In this document: positions 11,177 through 23,077 of the stretch, one piece after another
Numbering within the stretch: position 1 is the stretch's first letter
Layout of the letters: every line of letters starts with the position of its first letter
From: Spirodela intermedia
Lineage: Eukaryota > Streptophyta > Magnoliopsida > Alismatales > Araceae
Length of the DNA stretch: 64,000 nucleotides
NCBI GenBank assembly: GCA_902729315.2
Contig: LR746264.1
Coordinates: 9,269,878-9,333,877, forward strand
Reading direction: 5' to 3'
The notes under the pieces: generated by a model
The model's database searches: none
The model's input: only the letters and a program-made list of their open reading frames with translations
What the model was told of the DNA's origin: nothing
Program-made: the position numbers and the translations under genes

Positions 11177-13235
11177 AGTGAAAAAGAGCAGGCGGGGTCC
11201 TCGTTCAAGGAGCTCTCAATACAGGGGCGTCACCTTCTATCGGAGAACGGGCAGATGGGAATCACACATCTGGTTAGTATGGCCGTTCTTTCGAAGCTCC
11301 TGAGACCCTCCCTTCCTCCTTGGCCTTCTTTGATCGGAATTTTCTCCCTTCCTTGCGCAGGGACTGCGGAAAGCAAGTGTATCTGGGTAAGAATTCTTCT
11401 CATCTCTGGACAAAGAAAGTGTGCTTTGAAGTGATGCTCATCTTTCGCCATTTTTTCGCCAATTGGGCGCATCATCAGGTGGGTTCGACACCGCTCACGC
11501 TGCCGCGAGGTCAGAAAACGTCTTTTATTTTCTTTCCTCCATTGCTCTGATTATGTTCTTGGCACAGAACAAAAATATAATCAGAGGTATCTGCTTGGTT
11601 ACAGGGCCTACGATCGCGCTGCGCTTAAGTTCAGAGGTGTTGAGGCAGACATCAATTTCAACCTCAGTGACTACAACGAGGAGCTGAAACACGTGAATTC
11701 TGCTTCTCTAGTCCCTAGTCCCCTCCGAGAGCTTCTCTATCCGATTACCATAATCTTGTTCTCTGTTACCTTCTTTTGTTTTCTGCAGATGAGGAATCTA
11801 TCAAAAGAGGAATTCCTTCACCTTCTGAGGCGCCAAAGCACAGGATTCTCAAGGGGAAGCTCCAAATTCAGAGGGGTGACCCTCCACAAGTGTGGTCGCT
11901 GGGAGGCCCGCGTTGGACAGTTTCTGGGCAACAAGTAAATATCTATCCATCATCGTTTTGTTCTCTGCAGAACTGAATCGGACCAAGATGATTCGGAGTT
12001 GCTTATGCTAAAAAAAGAAAGAAATCAAACGGGGAATTCGGTAATCAGTCTTTTTCTGATGAGGGCACACTGATTCTGCGCAGGTATATATATCTCGGAT
12101 TGTTTGACAGTGAAGTCGAAGCCGCAAGGTTCTATATATCTACATCTCTTCTCCCTTATTATCCTGGTTATGGGTCGTGAAGGTCTGCTCCATGATTTCA
12201 TCTGGGTTATCCTCTGGCGCTCATCTTTGTCTCCTGTTTCTGGTCATCAGGGCTTACGATAAGGCCGCCATTAAATTCAACGGAAGGGAAGCCATTACAA
12301 ACTTCGAGCCGAGTATTTATGGGGAAGAGAGAACTGCTGAAATCGATGCCGATGGTATTCCTCACTACAGACCCGCCCCTTCCCCTTTCTCCTCTACTCT
12401 CAAGACTCTACCTTGGAGCTCATATTTCACATTTGACAGGATCTAACCGTAAACTCGACCTGAACTTGAGCATATCTCAGCCTACAGCTCCTGGTTCAAA
12501 CAATGGCGTGGATAAAGCCGGGCTCTGTTATCAGAAGGCCCACATAGAATCACCAGATACTGAGAAACATGGGGTAACCATTTGATGACTCCTCTTGATT
12601 CTATCAGTGGTTTGTTTATTTTATAAAACTATATTGAATCAAATTACTATGATTGCTGTTCATTATAATTGATTTATTTTCTTCATTATCACATGCCCTC
12701 CTCGGCATGTGACGGATATTCGGCAGGACTTTGCTGAATATATGGTAGTTCCTGATGGATATTGTCCCTGCGGTTGACTTGGGATTGATATTTACGCCTT
12801 GCAAGGTCTGTGTGGTGTCGGTGAGGACTGATGATTTGGTTGGCCATTGTCACAGGTTGACTACAGCACATTGCTTAAGGCAAGCCAACCCCATCACTTA
12901 AGGATGACCAATGAGAACCCTTCTCTCTCGACCTCCCCATTCCTCTGGTACCTTCCCAGATTTGAGGTGACCACCTTTCTGGGTTTACTCAAAATAGTAT
13001 TTTCTTTTTGCCCCCGTGGATTTATTCACGTTTCACTGTATCTAATCTCTTTTTTCATTTCCTCTCTCTCTGTCTTGTTTGCTTGCTCACTGTTCATTTC
13101 CATTTTTAGCAACAAAGAACGTCTGAGAAGAGGCCAGAGGCGGGTTTTCCAGCTCTTCCCACCTGGTCCTGGCAGCAAGCACCTGCGTCTACTCCATCGC
13201 CGCTGCTCTCTTCTGCAGCATCATCACGATTCTGA
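10656..13235 (+). CDS. AP2: APETALA2-like (euAP2 clade) transcription factor, ten exons, 475 aa
   Basis: Exons: 10656-11272, 11361-11386, 11479-11509, 11605-11692, 11789-11934, 12084-12128, 12251-12354, 12440-12573, 12856-12966, 13110-13235; all GT-AG and in phase. Features in order: N-terminal LDLNV (EAR-like repression motif, residues 2-6), acidic Ser-rich region, ten Gln at 165-174, basic [10 protein letters not shown] at 176-185 (likely nuclear signal), AP2 repeat 1 (about 187-254, including [18 protein letters not shown] and [19 protein letters not shown]), linker, AP2 repeat 2 (about 279-339, [14 protein letters not shown] and [19 protein letters not shown]), then LDLNLS (358-363), a second EAR-type motif. 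Exon 10 reads SSAASSRF and stops. The family normally has AASSGF here with more residues after it, so the C-terminus looks truncated. Double AP2 domains, EAR motifs and the miR172-type site place it in the AP2/TOE group controlling floral identity and phase change. Confidence 0.93.
13213..13233 (+). promoter_or_regulatory. miR172-type target site in AP2 exon 10, altered
   Basis: The 21-nt stretch matches the conserved euAP2 miR172 site except at site base 15, where the usual G is C. That base faces miR172 nucleotide 7, so the usual G:U wobble becomes a mismatch inside the seed. It also changes AASSGF to AASSRF. The first T of the stop codon TGA (13233-13235) is the last base of the site. Family knowledge supplies the canonical site; the effect on repression is inference. 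Confidence 0.8.
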
Positions 13236-13589
13236 GGAACATCCCTTTCGACGGTGGGCTCTTCCACCTGTTCTGCCGCTCATCAGACATGCCAGTTTCA
13301 CGAGGAAGTCAACCCCCCCTTATCTCTCCCCCTCTATTGAATCACCTCCTGCTGCCCCGTGTACACCTATTGCCGACGCTCATCAGAAAATCTAGAATGA
13401 AGTCTTCTACTTCCAGATGGGGAATGGTACGAGGGCAAAGACGGTGTGATGCGAACTCGTCCTCGTTAGCCGTTTAAAGAAGAAGTTATGAGGGGGGTTC
13501 TCTTGATCGCCTTTCTAATAACTGGAAATAGGAAGCTCCAATTTTCCTGCAAATTCCATTTGATGATGCCTAAATTTAGACAGCGTGTG
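13236..13589 (+). other. AP2 3' flank, formerly coding in part
   Basis: Directly after the TGA the same frame stays open for 34 codons (to a TGA at 13338-13340), beginning GTSLSTVGSS, which resembles a normal continuation of the protein. The remainder is 3' UTR or flank. Copies of this stretch recur at about 29280-29545 and 32560-32760. Confidence 0.6.
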
Positions 13590-13829
13590 AAGTTTAAGGT
13601 GTTGAATTCTGACTCATCGTGAATTATCTTCATAGATATAAAAAACTGGTGATACTTTTAGTAATTTAATCTTATTATTATTAGTAAAATTTGTCTTGAT
13701 AGATATAGCCGTTGACTTTATATATTTGAAAGTTTCCTTTACCGACCGCCTCTTGGTCAGAGGAGATAAGGTTGCCCTCGCACTCTGCGGACGAGGACGA
13801 ATACAAGGCTGTTGAAGGACTAGTTGGAC

Positions 13830-14012
13830 TGGGTGGGTGGGCTTTTTGGGATTCAAGCCTTCGAGTCTATTAGAGCCCAATGGGCTGATTTAGAAACTAG
13901 AAGTTCTGGTTACTTTACCGGGTGGGTGGGCTTTTTGGGATCCAAGCCTTAAGAGTCTACTAGAGCCCAATGGGCTGATATTAGAACCTAGAAGATCTAG
14001 TTATTTTATCGG
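13830..14012 (+). repeat. Direct duplication of about 90 bp
   Basis: Two neighbouring copies of a block with GGGTGGGTGGGCTTTTTGGG, GAGTCTA and AGAGCCCAATGGGCTGAT. Other units carry a single copy, so the duplication is specific to unit 1. Confidence 0.85.
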
Positions 14013-14610
14013 GTTATTAAAACATACGTCATATTTTTTACAGAATGTGATCGAAGTATTTGGGAAAATGTCAAGGTTTGCTAATCACGTGCACAAAAAA
14101 ATGAGAAAAAAAAAAACAAGAGTGAACGAATGACACGATAGGCATTCTAGAGCAATAGTTTTTTATGGGTAGGTATGAAAAAAATTCTACACGCGATGAA
14201 GCAAACCCGGAGTGTGTGATCGGTAGTTTTAATTCTTCTTTTTTTTTTTTGAAGCCGTGTTCGTGCGTTGACAATGGCGATCACGTGACGCGTCTCTGAC
14301 TCGGCAATCTCAATTGGGTCAACACTACTACCATCTTACCACCTTTGGAGCGTTGGTCGTGCGGGCTGAGATAGTGTGGATATTCCGATGACTTTGATAA
14401 TATGCTATTTAAACAAAAAAACCCGCGTAAAATACGTAAAAATCTCCTGGGTGATAGCTGTCCGCAACAATTGGGGGGTGGGTGAGCTGATTGAGATACG
14501 CAGTGACTTCATGATTCTTTTCCTCCACTTCTTCTTCCTCTTCTCGCACCCCCCATGGCAGCATGGGACTCTAGACGAATGGAGGACCAAGGTTTGAAGA
14601 GGCTCGACGA

Positions 14611-14630
14611 TGACGTCACAAGATGACGCC
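14611..14630 (+). promoter_or_regulatory. Paired TGACG (as-1-like) motif, unit 1
   Basis: Two TGACG boxes 13 bp apart start to start, with GCCAC after the second. The layout resembles the as-1 element bound by TGA-class bZIP factors, which has 12-bp spacing. The arrangement recurs in units 4 and 5 and, with one half-site changed, in unit 2. Binding is inference. Confidence 0.4.
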
Positions 14631-15050
14631 ACATAGCTGAGCTAAACATGACTTTCAGGGAATATCGGGGCTCCACCATCTCCGAGGAATCCAATTATTG
14701 GGCAATATTGGTCTACCCTTGCGTTTCGTAAGGTTCTCCAGATCCGAAGGGAACCAATCGTTCGTCTTCCTCAGGTCGAACACGTAGGGATCATCGTCGT
14801 AGTTGATGAACAAACCCTGGAGGTGAAGAGGAGAGGGAATAGCAACTGAATCTCAGACGTTCTGCTGGACGAGATGAAGAGGAACGGAAAGGGATCGACA
14901 CAGGCAGACGGAGATTCTTCGTGACGAGGAAGAACAGGAAGAAATCTGAATTTACAGGCGAGGCGGGCGAAGAAATCAGGGGGAGGCGGCGACGGTGTCA
15001 GCGGCGCCGACAAGGCATCATCTCGGCGAGTTTCCTCGCCGGGATGATAC

Positions 15051-15245
15051 TTAGGATGCGCTCCCCGGGCTGGGACCGTCTCCGGAGCTGTTGGCCCCGT
15101 TCTGACTGGTGAAGCAGACGACCGATCTAATAGTTTCGGCGAATTCCGTGAAGATCTTATTCTTGAACTCCACCCTCCGAGGGTAGGGGTTCCCTCTACC
15201 ACCCCTCGGAGATTCCGACTGGGGGAGATCCATTATCGACCTCAA
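15051..15245 (-). CDS. Small basic ORF, family F, unit 1 (64 aa)
   Basis: Unrecognised. Starts MRSIMDLPQSESPRGGRGN and contains PRRVEFKNKIFTEFAETIRS followed by a Ser/Gly/Pro-rich tail ending GDGPSPGSAS. The same frame recurs in units 2 and 3 with conservative changes. Unit 1 stops eleven residues before the unit 2 copy because a TAA falls after GSAS. No signal peptide or membrane segment is visible. The core R-x3-IKxKI resembles that of the MAYG ORFs in the same array. It may be the first exon of a longer gene. Confidence 0.4.
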   Translation of the reverse strand: MRSIMDLPQSESPRGGRGNPYPRRVEFKNKIFTEFAETIRSVVCFTSQNGANSSGDGPSPGSAS

Positions 15246-16335
15246 AGATCGCTGGAGAGGGGAGAGAAACGCAATTAGGAGATGCAGACGACGGCGGCAG
15301 TGCCGGGGCCGGAGGCGAGCAATTCTGCGTAAGATGCAGTGTCACAAGGTTAAGGTCGAGCGTACCTTGCTAACTTAGCCCCGCGCCAGGGTTACTCGCC
15401 CTTAGCGGCACCTAGCAGCCTTCTCCTCGCTGCGGAGGCTCTATTGAATAACAGTGGTTCATCGAGCCCGGCCCAAGGCTTAGAATATATTGGGGTCAAT
15501 AGCTTCAGTGTCGGTAGTCCTAGTATCCGTCGTCGGATTCGTAGCCTTGGGTAGCTAGAGTGGGATATTTGCCGTCTGATTCGAAGTCCTCGCAGCGAAT
15601 ATGATACCCTCCTCCCAGCGATCTCTCAAAAAACCACCGAGAAATGATCCTATGGGCGCCCATGGTTTTTGAGAAAAAAATAATATTTCGGAGATTATGG
15701 ACAAGAAAGGGAGCGAGAGACCTGCTTAAACGACACCAGCGGACCGTCACCGGTCTTCTTCCCGCGCTGGCGGAGAAAACCGGTTCAGGCAGGGTCCATC
15801 ATTTTCGGAGCCTTCTCCGTCGGAGGGCCTTCCCTCGCCGTAGCCCCGGCGGGCATCGGCGCAGGGGAGGGCCTGCTTCGCCATGAGCTCCACAGTGAGG
15901 CGCACAGATGATTGACGGCGAGCAAGGAGAGGGCGGGGAAAAGCAACTCGCGAGTAGATTCTACCTACTGAATTCACCGTGCGTGCGTATCGCCTCGCAC
16001 AGGCTACTTGGATCTCGTTTTCGTTGGTGTGGGCCCACTTGAGGCGGCGGGCAACGTCGGGATCTGGGAGGGGTCTCTCCCTCCCTTGGGAGAAAGAAGA
16101 TGGCGCTCCCTTTCGGTCCTTTTGGCATCGTCTTGGACGTCAATGGGGTTGTTCTCAGAGCTTCCTCCACTCCTATTCACTCGGTTCTAGCCAGGAACTG
16201 GAAAAGGCCTTACACCGGCGACGGTGCAGGGTCGGCCTACCGTTAAACTTTCTTTCTCTCATCTCCGCAATAATTTGTTCATACCCTTGGGATTTTCGTC
16301 TGCGCGAGATGTGTGCCAGATGCAATGGAAAGGAG

Positions 16336-16656
16336 TGATAAAAACGAAGTTGTGGAAGCGCTGGAATCCATGACACGGGATGACCTTCTACTTTTATCAC
16401 CGGGGAATTACTCCTCTGGCAGATGAGGACCTTGAGGATTCTAACGATGATGAAGTAGGGACCAAACCCTTGAATTTATAGCCTTGAAAAGAGGCTCGAC
16501 GGTTTCAATCCTTTCCATCAAAAGATTGAAACTGTCGACCGGTTTCTACACGATCTTCCTCCATATCCTATTCCATAATGCCTCAAAAGCAGCCATTGCA
16601 ATAACCGAGATGCACAACAATGATATGTGCAGTACACTCAACGGAAATATCTAACA
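16336..16656 (-). repeat. LTR (3' LTR in element orientation)
   Basis: 321-bp copy of the terminal repeat, aligned end to end with 22265-22587. Adjacent to TSD AGGAG at 16331-16335. Confidence 0.92.
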
Positions 16657-19600
16657 ATCTCTCACTTGGGTTGCATACCATGACTATTCAGTCATTTGTA
16701 CATTTTTAATCTTTATGAGCTTAGAACCTGGTTATTGTCACATAAGGTAAAATGTATTAGTCTCGTCCATCAACACTCAAACATAGGACTGCAACAATTT
16801 TCATTGTGATTTCATGCAGCTAAGCCACACCAATCACTTATATTCTCATGATCAATGACATAGACCAAATATAGATATGTAGTGTAAAAAATTCAAGTAA
16901 GATTTAATTTAAATATTTCCAACGAGTCCTCTTTTATGAAGATCAATATTCAAAATAGATTAAAAATAAGATTAAATTTTATTTCTGTAGAAATATTTTA
17001 CAAGTCCACAATAAAGAACATTAAATATAAACTCTCACTCAAATCACAATTATTCTCAAGGAAGAACACCCATATGAATGGCATAATCTAAAAAGATCTT
17101 AGGCAACAAGCTTTTAGTAAATGGATCTACAATTATTGAGTTTGTACCAATATGTTATGTGGATACTTCCTCATTTTGAATTTTTTCTTTGACGAATAAG
17201 TTCTTGATGTCTATATGTTTAAACTTTGTCAAACTCCTATTATTATTGGAGAATAACATAATTGATTTATTGTCACAATATATCTTGAGAGGTTTCTGAA
17301 TATCACTAACGATTCAAAGCCCAGTGACAAAGTTCTTCAACCATAATATTTGATTAGATGTTTCATACATTGCAATATATTCTGCAGTCATTGTGGAAGA
17401 GGTTACAAGTGATTACTTCGCACTCCTCTATGAAAGGACTTCACCAACTAATAGAAATATATAACCTGATGTGGATCTTCTTGAATCTTGGCATCTAACA
17501 AAGTCAGAATCAATATAACCAATGATCTCTATTTGATCTGACTTCTTATATGTGAGCATGTGATCTTTAGTTCTTTGTAAATAATGCATGACTCTCTTTG
17601 TTGTTATCTAATGATCCATTCTTAGATTACTCAAGTATCTATCTAACATTCTAATAATATGTATACAAACTTGGGCATACATCATACATATTATCACCAA
17701 TGGATAAAGAATGTTATGCATTTCTTTTACTTCATGATCATTTTTAGGACATTGAGTAAGATAAAATTTATCTCCTCTAGCCATATGAGTGTTTCTTAGT
17801 TTACAATTTTACTTATCAAATCTTTTGAAAATTTTCTCAATGTAGACTTATTGTGACAATCTTAGGATATTTTGAGTATGATCTTGGTGTATTTGTATAC
17901 AAAAAATAAATGAGGCCTCACCAAGATCCTTCATCTCAAAGTTCCTTGACAAAATGATTTGATTTTACTTAATAAGACCAAATCATTACATACAAGTAAG
18001 ATGTCATCTACATACAAAATCAAGAATATGTACCTACTCCCACTAAACCTATGGTATACACAATCATCAACTTTATTCATTTCAAAGCCATATGAAGTGA
18101 TAACTTGACAAAAATTGTCATACCACTAACGTGAAGCTTGCTTGATTCCATATATGAATTTCTTTAATTTACAAACTAATTCTTTTGAGTCTTTAAACTT
18201 AACCTTTTAAGGTTGCATCATATATATGGTTTTCTCAATATCTCTATTGAGGAAAGTCGTCTTCATATCCATTTGATGAAGCTCAAAATCGTAATACGCA
18301 ACTAGTACTATTATTATTCGAAAAGAATCTTTTGTTGAAACTGAAGTAAAAGTCTTTTTATAATCAATGCCTTCTCTTTGAGTAAATCCTTTAGCGATAA
18401 GACAAGTTTTGTATCTCTCCTTGTTATCTTTTGAATCTCTATTGGTTTTAAATATCTATTTACAATCAATGGGTCTCACACTTTTAGGTAACATGACGAG
18501 ATCTTAAATATCATTGTCTTTCATGGATTTGATTTCTTTATTCATGACTATGATCTACTTTTGAGAATTGAAGTTTTTCATAGTTTGACAGAAGTTGATT
18601 AGACCATCTTCCTCGATGCCTAAATCTAATTTATGTTCTTGAAGATACACAAAGTAGTCAACTGAAATTGCACTCCTCTCTCTAGTAGATATTCTTAATG
18701 ACATTGATTCTTGAGGTTGTTGAGTTTGAATTTTTGAAGTAGAAAGTTTTTGAATATTACATTATTTGCGAGTAATTGTTTCAACAATGTCAAGTGGTTG
18801 AACGTTATCCTGAACATTTTTAGAAACAATAAAAGACATTGATAAAGAATCTTCCTCAAAGGTAATATCTCTAACCTTATCTCTCCCCCACAAATTCATC
18901 ATCCTCAAATAATATAACATTACCCCTTTCAGAAATACTCTCAGTACTAGTATCATAAAATTTATACCCCTTAAATCGTTTGGAGTAATTAACAAAGTGA
19001 CAACTCAATGTCTAAGAGTCAAGTTTCCTTTCATTAAACCTATAAAGTCATTGCCCGTAGGATAACCCCAAACTTGTAAATGTCTTAAACTAGATTTTCT
19101 ACATGTCCAAAGCTCATAAGGGGTTTTCAATCTTGCTTTAATTTGTACTCAATTGAGTAAAAAATCTGATATTTTTAGTATTTCACCTCAAAATGATTCA
19201 AGTGAAGAAATTTGACTGATCATACTTCTTACCATGTCTTTGAGTGTTCGATTTCGTTTCTCTACAACATCATTCATGCTAGGAGATCTTGGCATGATGT
19301 ATTGAAGGACAATCTCATACTCTTCAAGAAATTTAGCGAAAGATACTTAGCACTGTTCATTTAATCCATCATTTCTACCATAGTATTTACCACCACAGTC
19401 GGATCTTAAGGCCTTAATCCTTATGTTGAGTTGATTTTCAACTTCAACCTTATAATTTTTGAACACGTCCCAAGCTTGAGATTTCTCATGAATAAAATAC
19501 AAATATCCATATCGAGAATAATCGTCAATGAAAGCAATAAAATATTACTATCCATTCAAAGATGTCATATGAAATGGTCCACAAATATCTGTATGAATCA

Positions 19601-22250
19601 ATTTTAAGACTTGTGAATTAATACTAAAACTTTGACACATGTGTCAAAGTCTTTAAAATCAAGGGAATCAAGAATTTCTTTTGACATTAGCTTTTCAATT
19701 ATCTTTTGAAAAATGTGGCCTAACCTTTTGTGACATAGAGAGAATGAATTCTTATTTTCTTAACTTCTATTTTGTACCAATAAAACTTATTTAGAAGGAT
19801 TGTTCTGAAGAGACTTTAGTGTCAACCAAATATAAGTTATCATAAGCACAAAGACTTCTAGTCCTATAAGTATTGAATTTTGAAAAAGATTAAACTTTCT
19901 ATCTCCAAATGAACAATGATAACCAGATTTGTCCAAAACAGAAATAAAAATCAAGTTACGCCAAAAAGATAGTACAACAAACGTCCTATTCAAATACAAA
20001 TGATAGCCGGTTTTCATTGTAACTTTAAAGACACCAACAACCTCGACCTTCCTCGTATTGTCATCACCTTGATAGATGAATCGTTCATTTTCATTTGGCT
20101 TGCGATGACTAAGACAACCCTACATGAATACACTCACATGAGTAGTAGCATTGGAATTTACCCATCATGTGTATCTTGGTACAAAAGCTAGATTAATTTC
20201 TGAACAAATAAAAGAGAGAAACAAACCTTTCTTCTTGAACCATTCAAGACGTTTAGCACAATCTTTCTTCAAGTGTCCAACCTTCTTACAAAAGAAATAA
20301 TGTACTTTCTTTCATTGTTTCTTCTTAGGTGATTTTTTCATTAATCAACAATTTATTTGCCTTTGTGTTTTTCTTTACCCTCTACTTTTTCTGATGAGGA
20401 TAGAGTGAGATGAGCACTTTCACATTATTTTGATTTTAACCTCTCCTCCTCTTACACACAATGTGAAATGAGCTCATTAAGAGACCAATGGTCCTTTTGA
20501 TAGTTATAGCTCACTTTAAGCTGATTGAATTGTGTAGGAAGACAGTTCAAAGTCATATAAATAATGGACTCTTCCAGAAGTTCCAAGTTTAATACTTTTA
20601 ATCTAGAACGAATGTGAAATATTTCTATTATGTACTCTCTTATATGTCTTTTTCTTTTATACTTCATATTAGTAAGGCGATACATGAGAGTATTAGTCTC
20701 AGCTTTATCCTTTTTATGATACCTCTTCTCAATTTTTAGAGGAGAAGTTTGGCATCGATTACTTCTTCGACTAAAGTATCCCTAGGATATCAAAAATTGT
20801 GCACTTGATGACCATTAAGCACATGGGGTTAATCTCTCTCAATTTTTATAAGCCTTTTTTTCCTCGATAGAAGAAGAATCCTTAATGGCCTTGGGTTGAT
20901 CATTCCGCAAGGCATAGTAAAGATTTGAACCACCCAAATATAGTGATATAAATTCCTTCTATTTCTTAAAATTGGTACCATTTAACATTGGAATGGAATT
21001 TAAATTTATGCAAATATCTAAAACCTTTTTTGAGTCTATGTAAAGAATAAATAACTCACATGAGTAAAATTTTAAAGTAAAAATTCAAACAATGATATTT
21101 TCCATCTCAAGCAATCCAGCACTATATTAATATTTATCTTTGGATGATATATTAATTTATAAGTGATCATCTTAACACGCTAGTCAAAATGGTTAAATAA
21201 TAAAAGATGACAAACAATAAGCCTTCCTTTGAGCCAACTTAGTGTTTCTTTTCATCTAAATCAATAATTGTAAAGTTTACTAGCATTGATGTGATTATTA
21301 TTTGCCCAAACACTTATTTTCCTTTGGGTGAACAAGTGTTCGCATAAATAATATCACATAGTCATCATGGTATTTTGAAATGGACACTTTTAACATATTG
21401 ATTACTAAAGTCCATTTAAAACAAAATGTTTGGCAAATACATATGTTTGAATTGCCATGTATACATTAAATTCGGTCAAATATTTATTTTCCTTTAGGTC
21501 AATAAATGTTCGCGTGAATTTAATGCATATGATTTTATTACATATGAACCAATATAATGTCATATTTTATCTTCATAATACACTATCATGGCACAATTTA
21601 ATTGAATTAAAATGTTGAGACTTGCTCAACAATTTCTAAGAAAAATATTAAATAATTTGGAAATAAAGTGAATTAATAAATTAAATTATCAGAATAGTAA
21701 TGAGAGAATATTAAAATGGGCAAAAATGCCCTTTAAAACCCATGTTGGGCTGGACTTGGCAGGACAACCTTGTGGGCTGTGCCTGGCGCGGCAGGCCTAG
21801 TGGGCTGCGCCTGACCCGGCGGCCCTAGTGGGCCGCGTTAAAAAAGGGGGCCAGCTCGCACACAAGCTGAGCGGCCTAGTTGGCCGCTGTCAGGCCTGAG
21901 CCCATATCGCTGGGCTGACTCAGTGGGCCACGCCAGTGAGCAACCAGGACGGGGATCCAACAGACACTAGGAGACGCTGCACAGCGACGCTAGAGTGCGA
22001 TCCGACAATCGCCGGAAACGATGGCAGGTGCCGCAATACCCTAAGGCGACGCCGTGATGGCGCATGACCTCCAGAGGCTGCAAGGCCGCGTCGCGAGTTG
22101 CGCGACCTCCGGCGACGCCGTCAGGTCTTTCCGCGCCATTGCGCGGCCATTTTTAGTGACATAAGGACGCCGAAGACGATAAAAAACACAGCAAATTCAA
22201 GCGTCAGAAAGCACGATGAAACGGAAAAAAAAAATCATCGACGACCATGA

Positions 22251-22262
22251 GCTCTAATACCA
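22251..22262 (-). other. tRNA-Met primer-binding site of the copia element
   Basis: Reads TGGTATTAGAGC on the minus strand, one transition from the usual TGGTATCAGAGC, and lies two bases from the LTR. Confidence 0.85.
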
Positions 22263-22264
22263 AT

Positions 22265-22587
22265 TGATAGAAACGAAGTTGCGGAAGCGTACCGCTGGAA
22301 TCCATGACACGGGATGGCCTTCTACTTCTATCACCAAGGAATTACTCCTCTAGCAGATGGGGACCTTGAGGATTTCAACAATGATGTAGGGACCAAAGCC
22401 TTGAATTCATAGCCTCAAAAAGAGGCTCGATGGTTTCAATCCCTTCCATCAAAGGATTGAAACCGTTGACCGATTTCCACACGATCTTCCTCCATACCCT
22501 ATTCTATAATGCCTCAAAAGTGGCTGTTGCAATAACCGACATGCACAACAATGGTCTGTGCAGCCCACTCAACGGAAATATCCAACA
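22265..22587 (-). repeat. LTR (5' LTR in element orientation)
   Basis: 323-bp copy of the terminal repeat, next to the primer-binding site on its inner side and TSD AGGAG (22588-22592) on its outer side. Confidence 0.92.
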
Positions 22588-22592
22588 AGGAG

Positions 22593-22737
22593 CCATTTTG
22601 ACTGGGGGAGACGACCAACGACGACATAGATTCGGCGAAGAAGTTCGTCACGAACTTGTTCTTCAACCCCACTCTCCGATGGTAAGGAGCTCCCTCTCCC
22701 TCTCCTCGGAGATCCTTCCTGATAAGGAGAGATCCAT
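22593..22737 (-). pseudogene. Family F small ORF truncated by the copia LTR
   Basis: Contains HHR-like YHRRVGLKNKFVTNFFAES and then SSLVVSPSQNGS, after which the copia target duplication begins. Relative to the intact copies, the Met frame and the core frame no longer agree, so at least one frameshift is present. The part beyond the insertion is separated by 6.25 kb. Confidence 0.5.
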
Positions 22738-23077
22738 TCTCTCCGTCCAAGACCGCCGGAGGAGGGAACCTTTCGTATGAGCCCCAGGGTGTCAGAGAAG
22801 GCAGAGTGGACAAAAAAAGGAGACGCAGGCGGTGGCGGTGGAGCCGAAGGGGAGCAACGTAGATTTCACGCACGGGCTTTCGGTCCCCTTCTTTAAGTGG
22901 AAAGCCTTTTGAAGCACGTGATCCAATGTCCAGATGCGGATAAGCTCTAAATTCCAGCAGGCTGGCTTTTAGGGTGCATCAACGTACGGATGCGAGTGGG
23001 ATATTTGTCGTTGGATTGTACTCCAAAAAGGAGATCCGAGAACTAGGAGCTTCTTGATTATCAAGGTAAAATTATTT
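22738..23077. other. End of array unit 1
   Basis: GC-rich sequence followed by a stretch with GCACGTGATCCAATG that is repeated near 36520 in unit 5. No gene seen. Confidence 0.5.

Larger units (their letters stand above)
16336..22587 (-). mobile_element. Full-length, decayed Ty1/copia retrotransposon (6.25 kb, TSD AGGAG)
   Basis: Direct LTRs of 321 and 323 bp (16336-16656 and 22265-22587) bear TG...CA ends on the minus strand (starting TGTTAGATATTTCC / TGTTGGATATTTCC). They are flanked by AGGAG at 16331-16335 and 22588-22592. The primer-binding site (22251-22262) is one base off the initiator Met-tRNA complement and sets the minus orientation. In element order: gag remnant (20685-20452), zinc knuckle FCKKVGHLKKDC near 20290-20240, integrase with VVEKRNRTLKDMVRSM near 19220-19270, and RT with LYVDDI near 18005-18025. 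Frameshifts and stops break every domain, so the copy is not autonomous. LTRs differ at many sites, so it is not recent. Confidence 0.93.
13590..23077 (+). repeat. Array unit 1 (split by a copia insertion)
   Basis: Runs from the AP2 3' flank to 16335, then resumes at 22593 after the copia element and its target duplication. It contains an 89-94-bp internal duplication (13830-14012), a TGACG pair (14611-14628), a small minus-strand ORF (15051-15245) and, around the insertion point, a second ORF copy. The block encoding the MAYG-type ORF found in other units is missing here. Confidence 0.7.
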
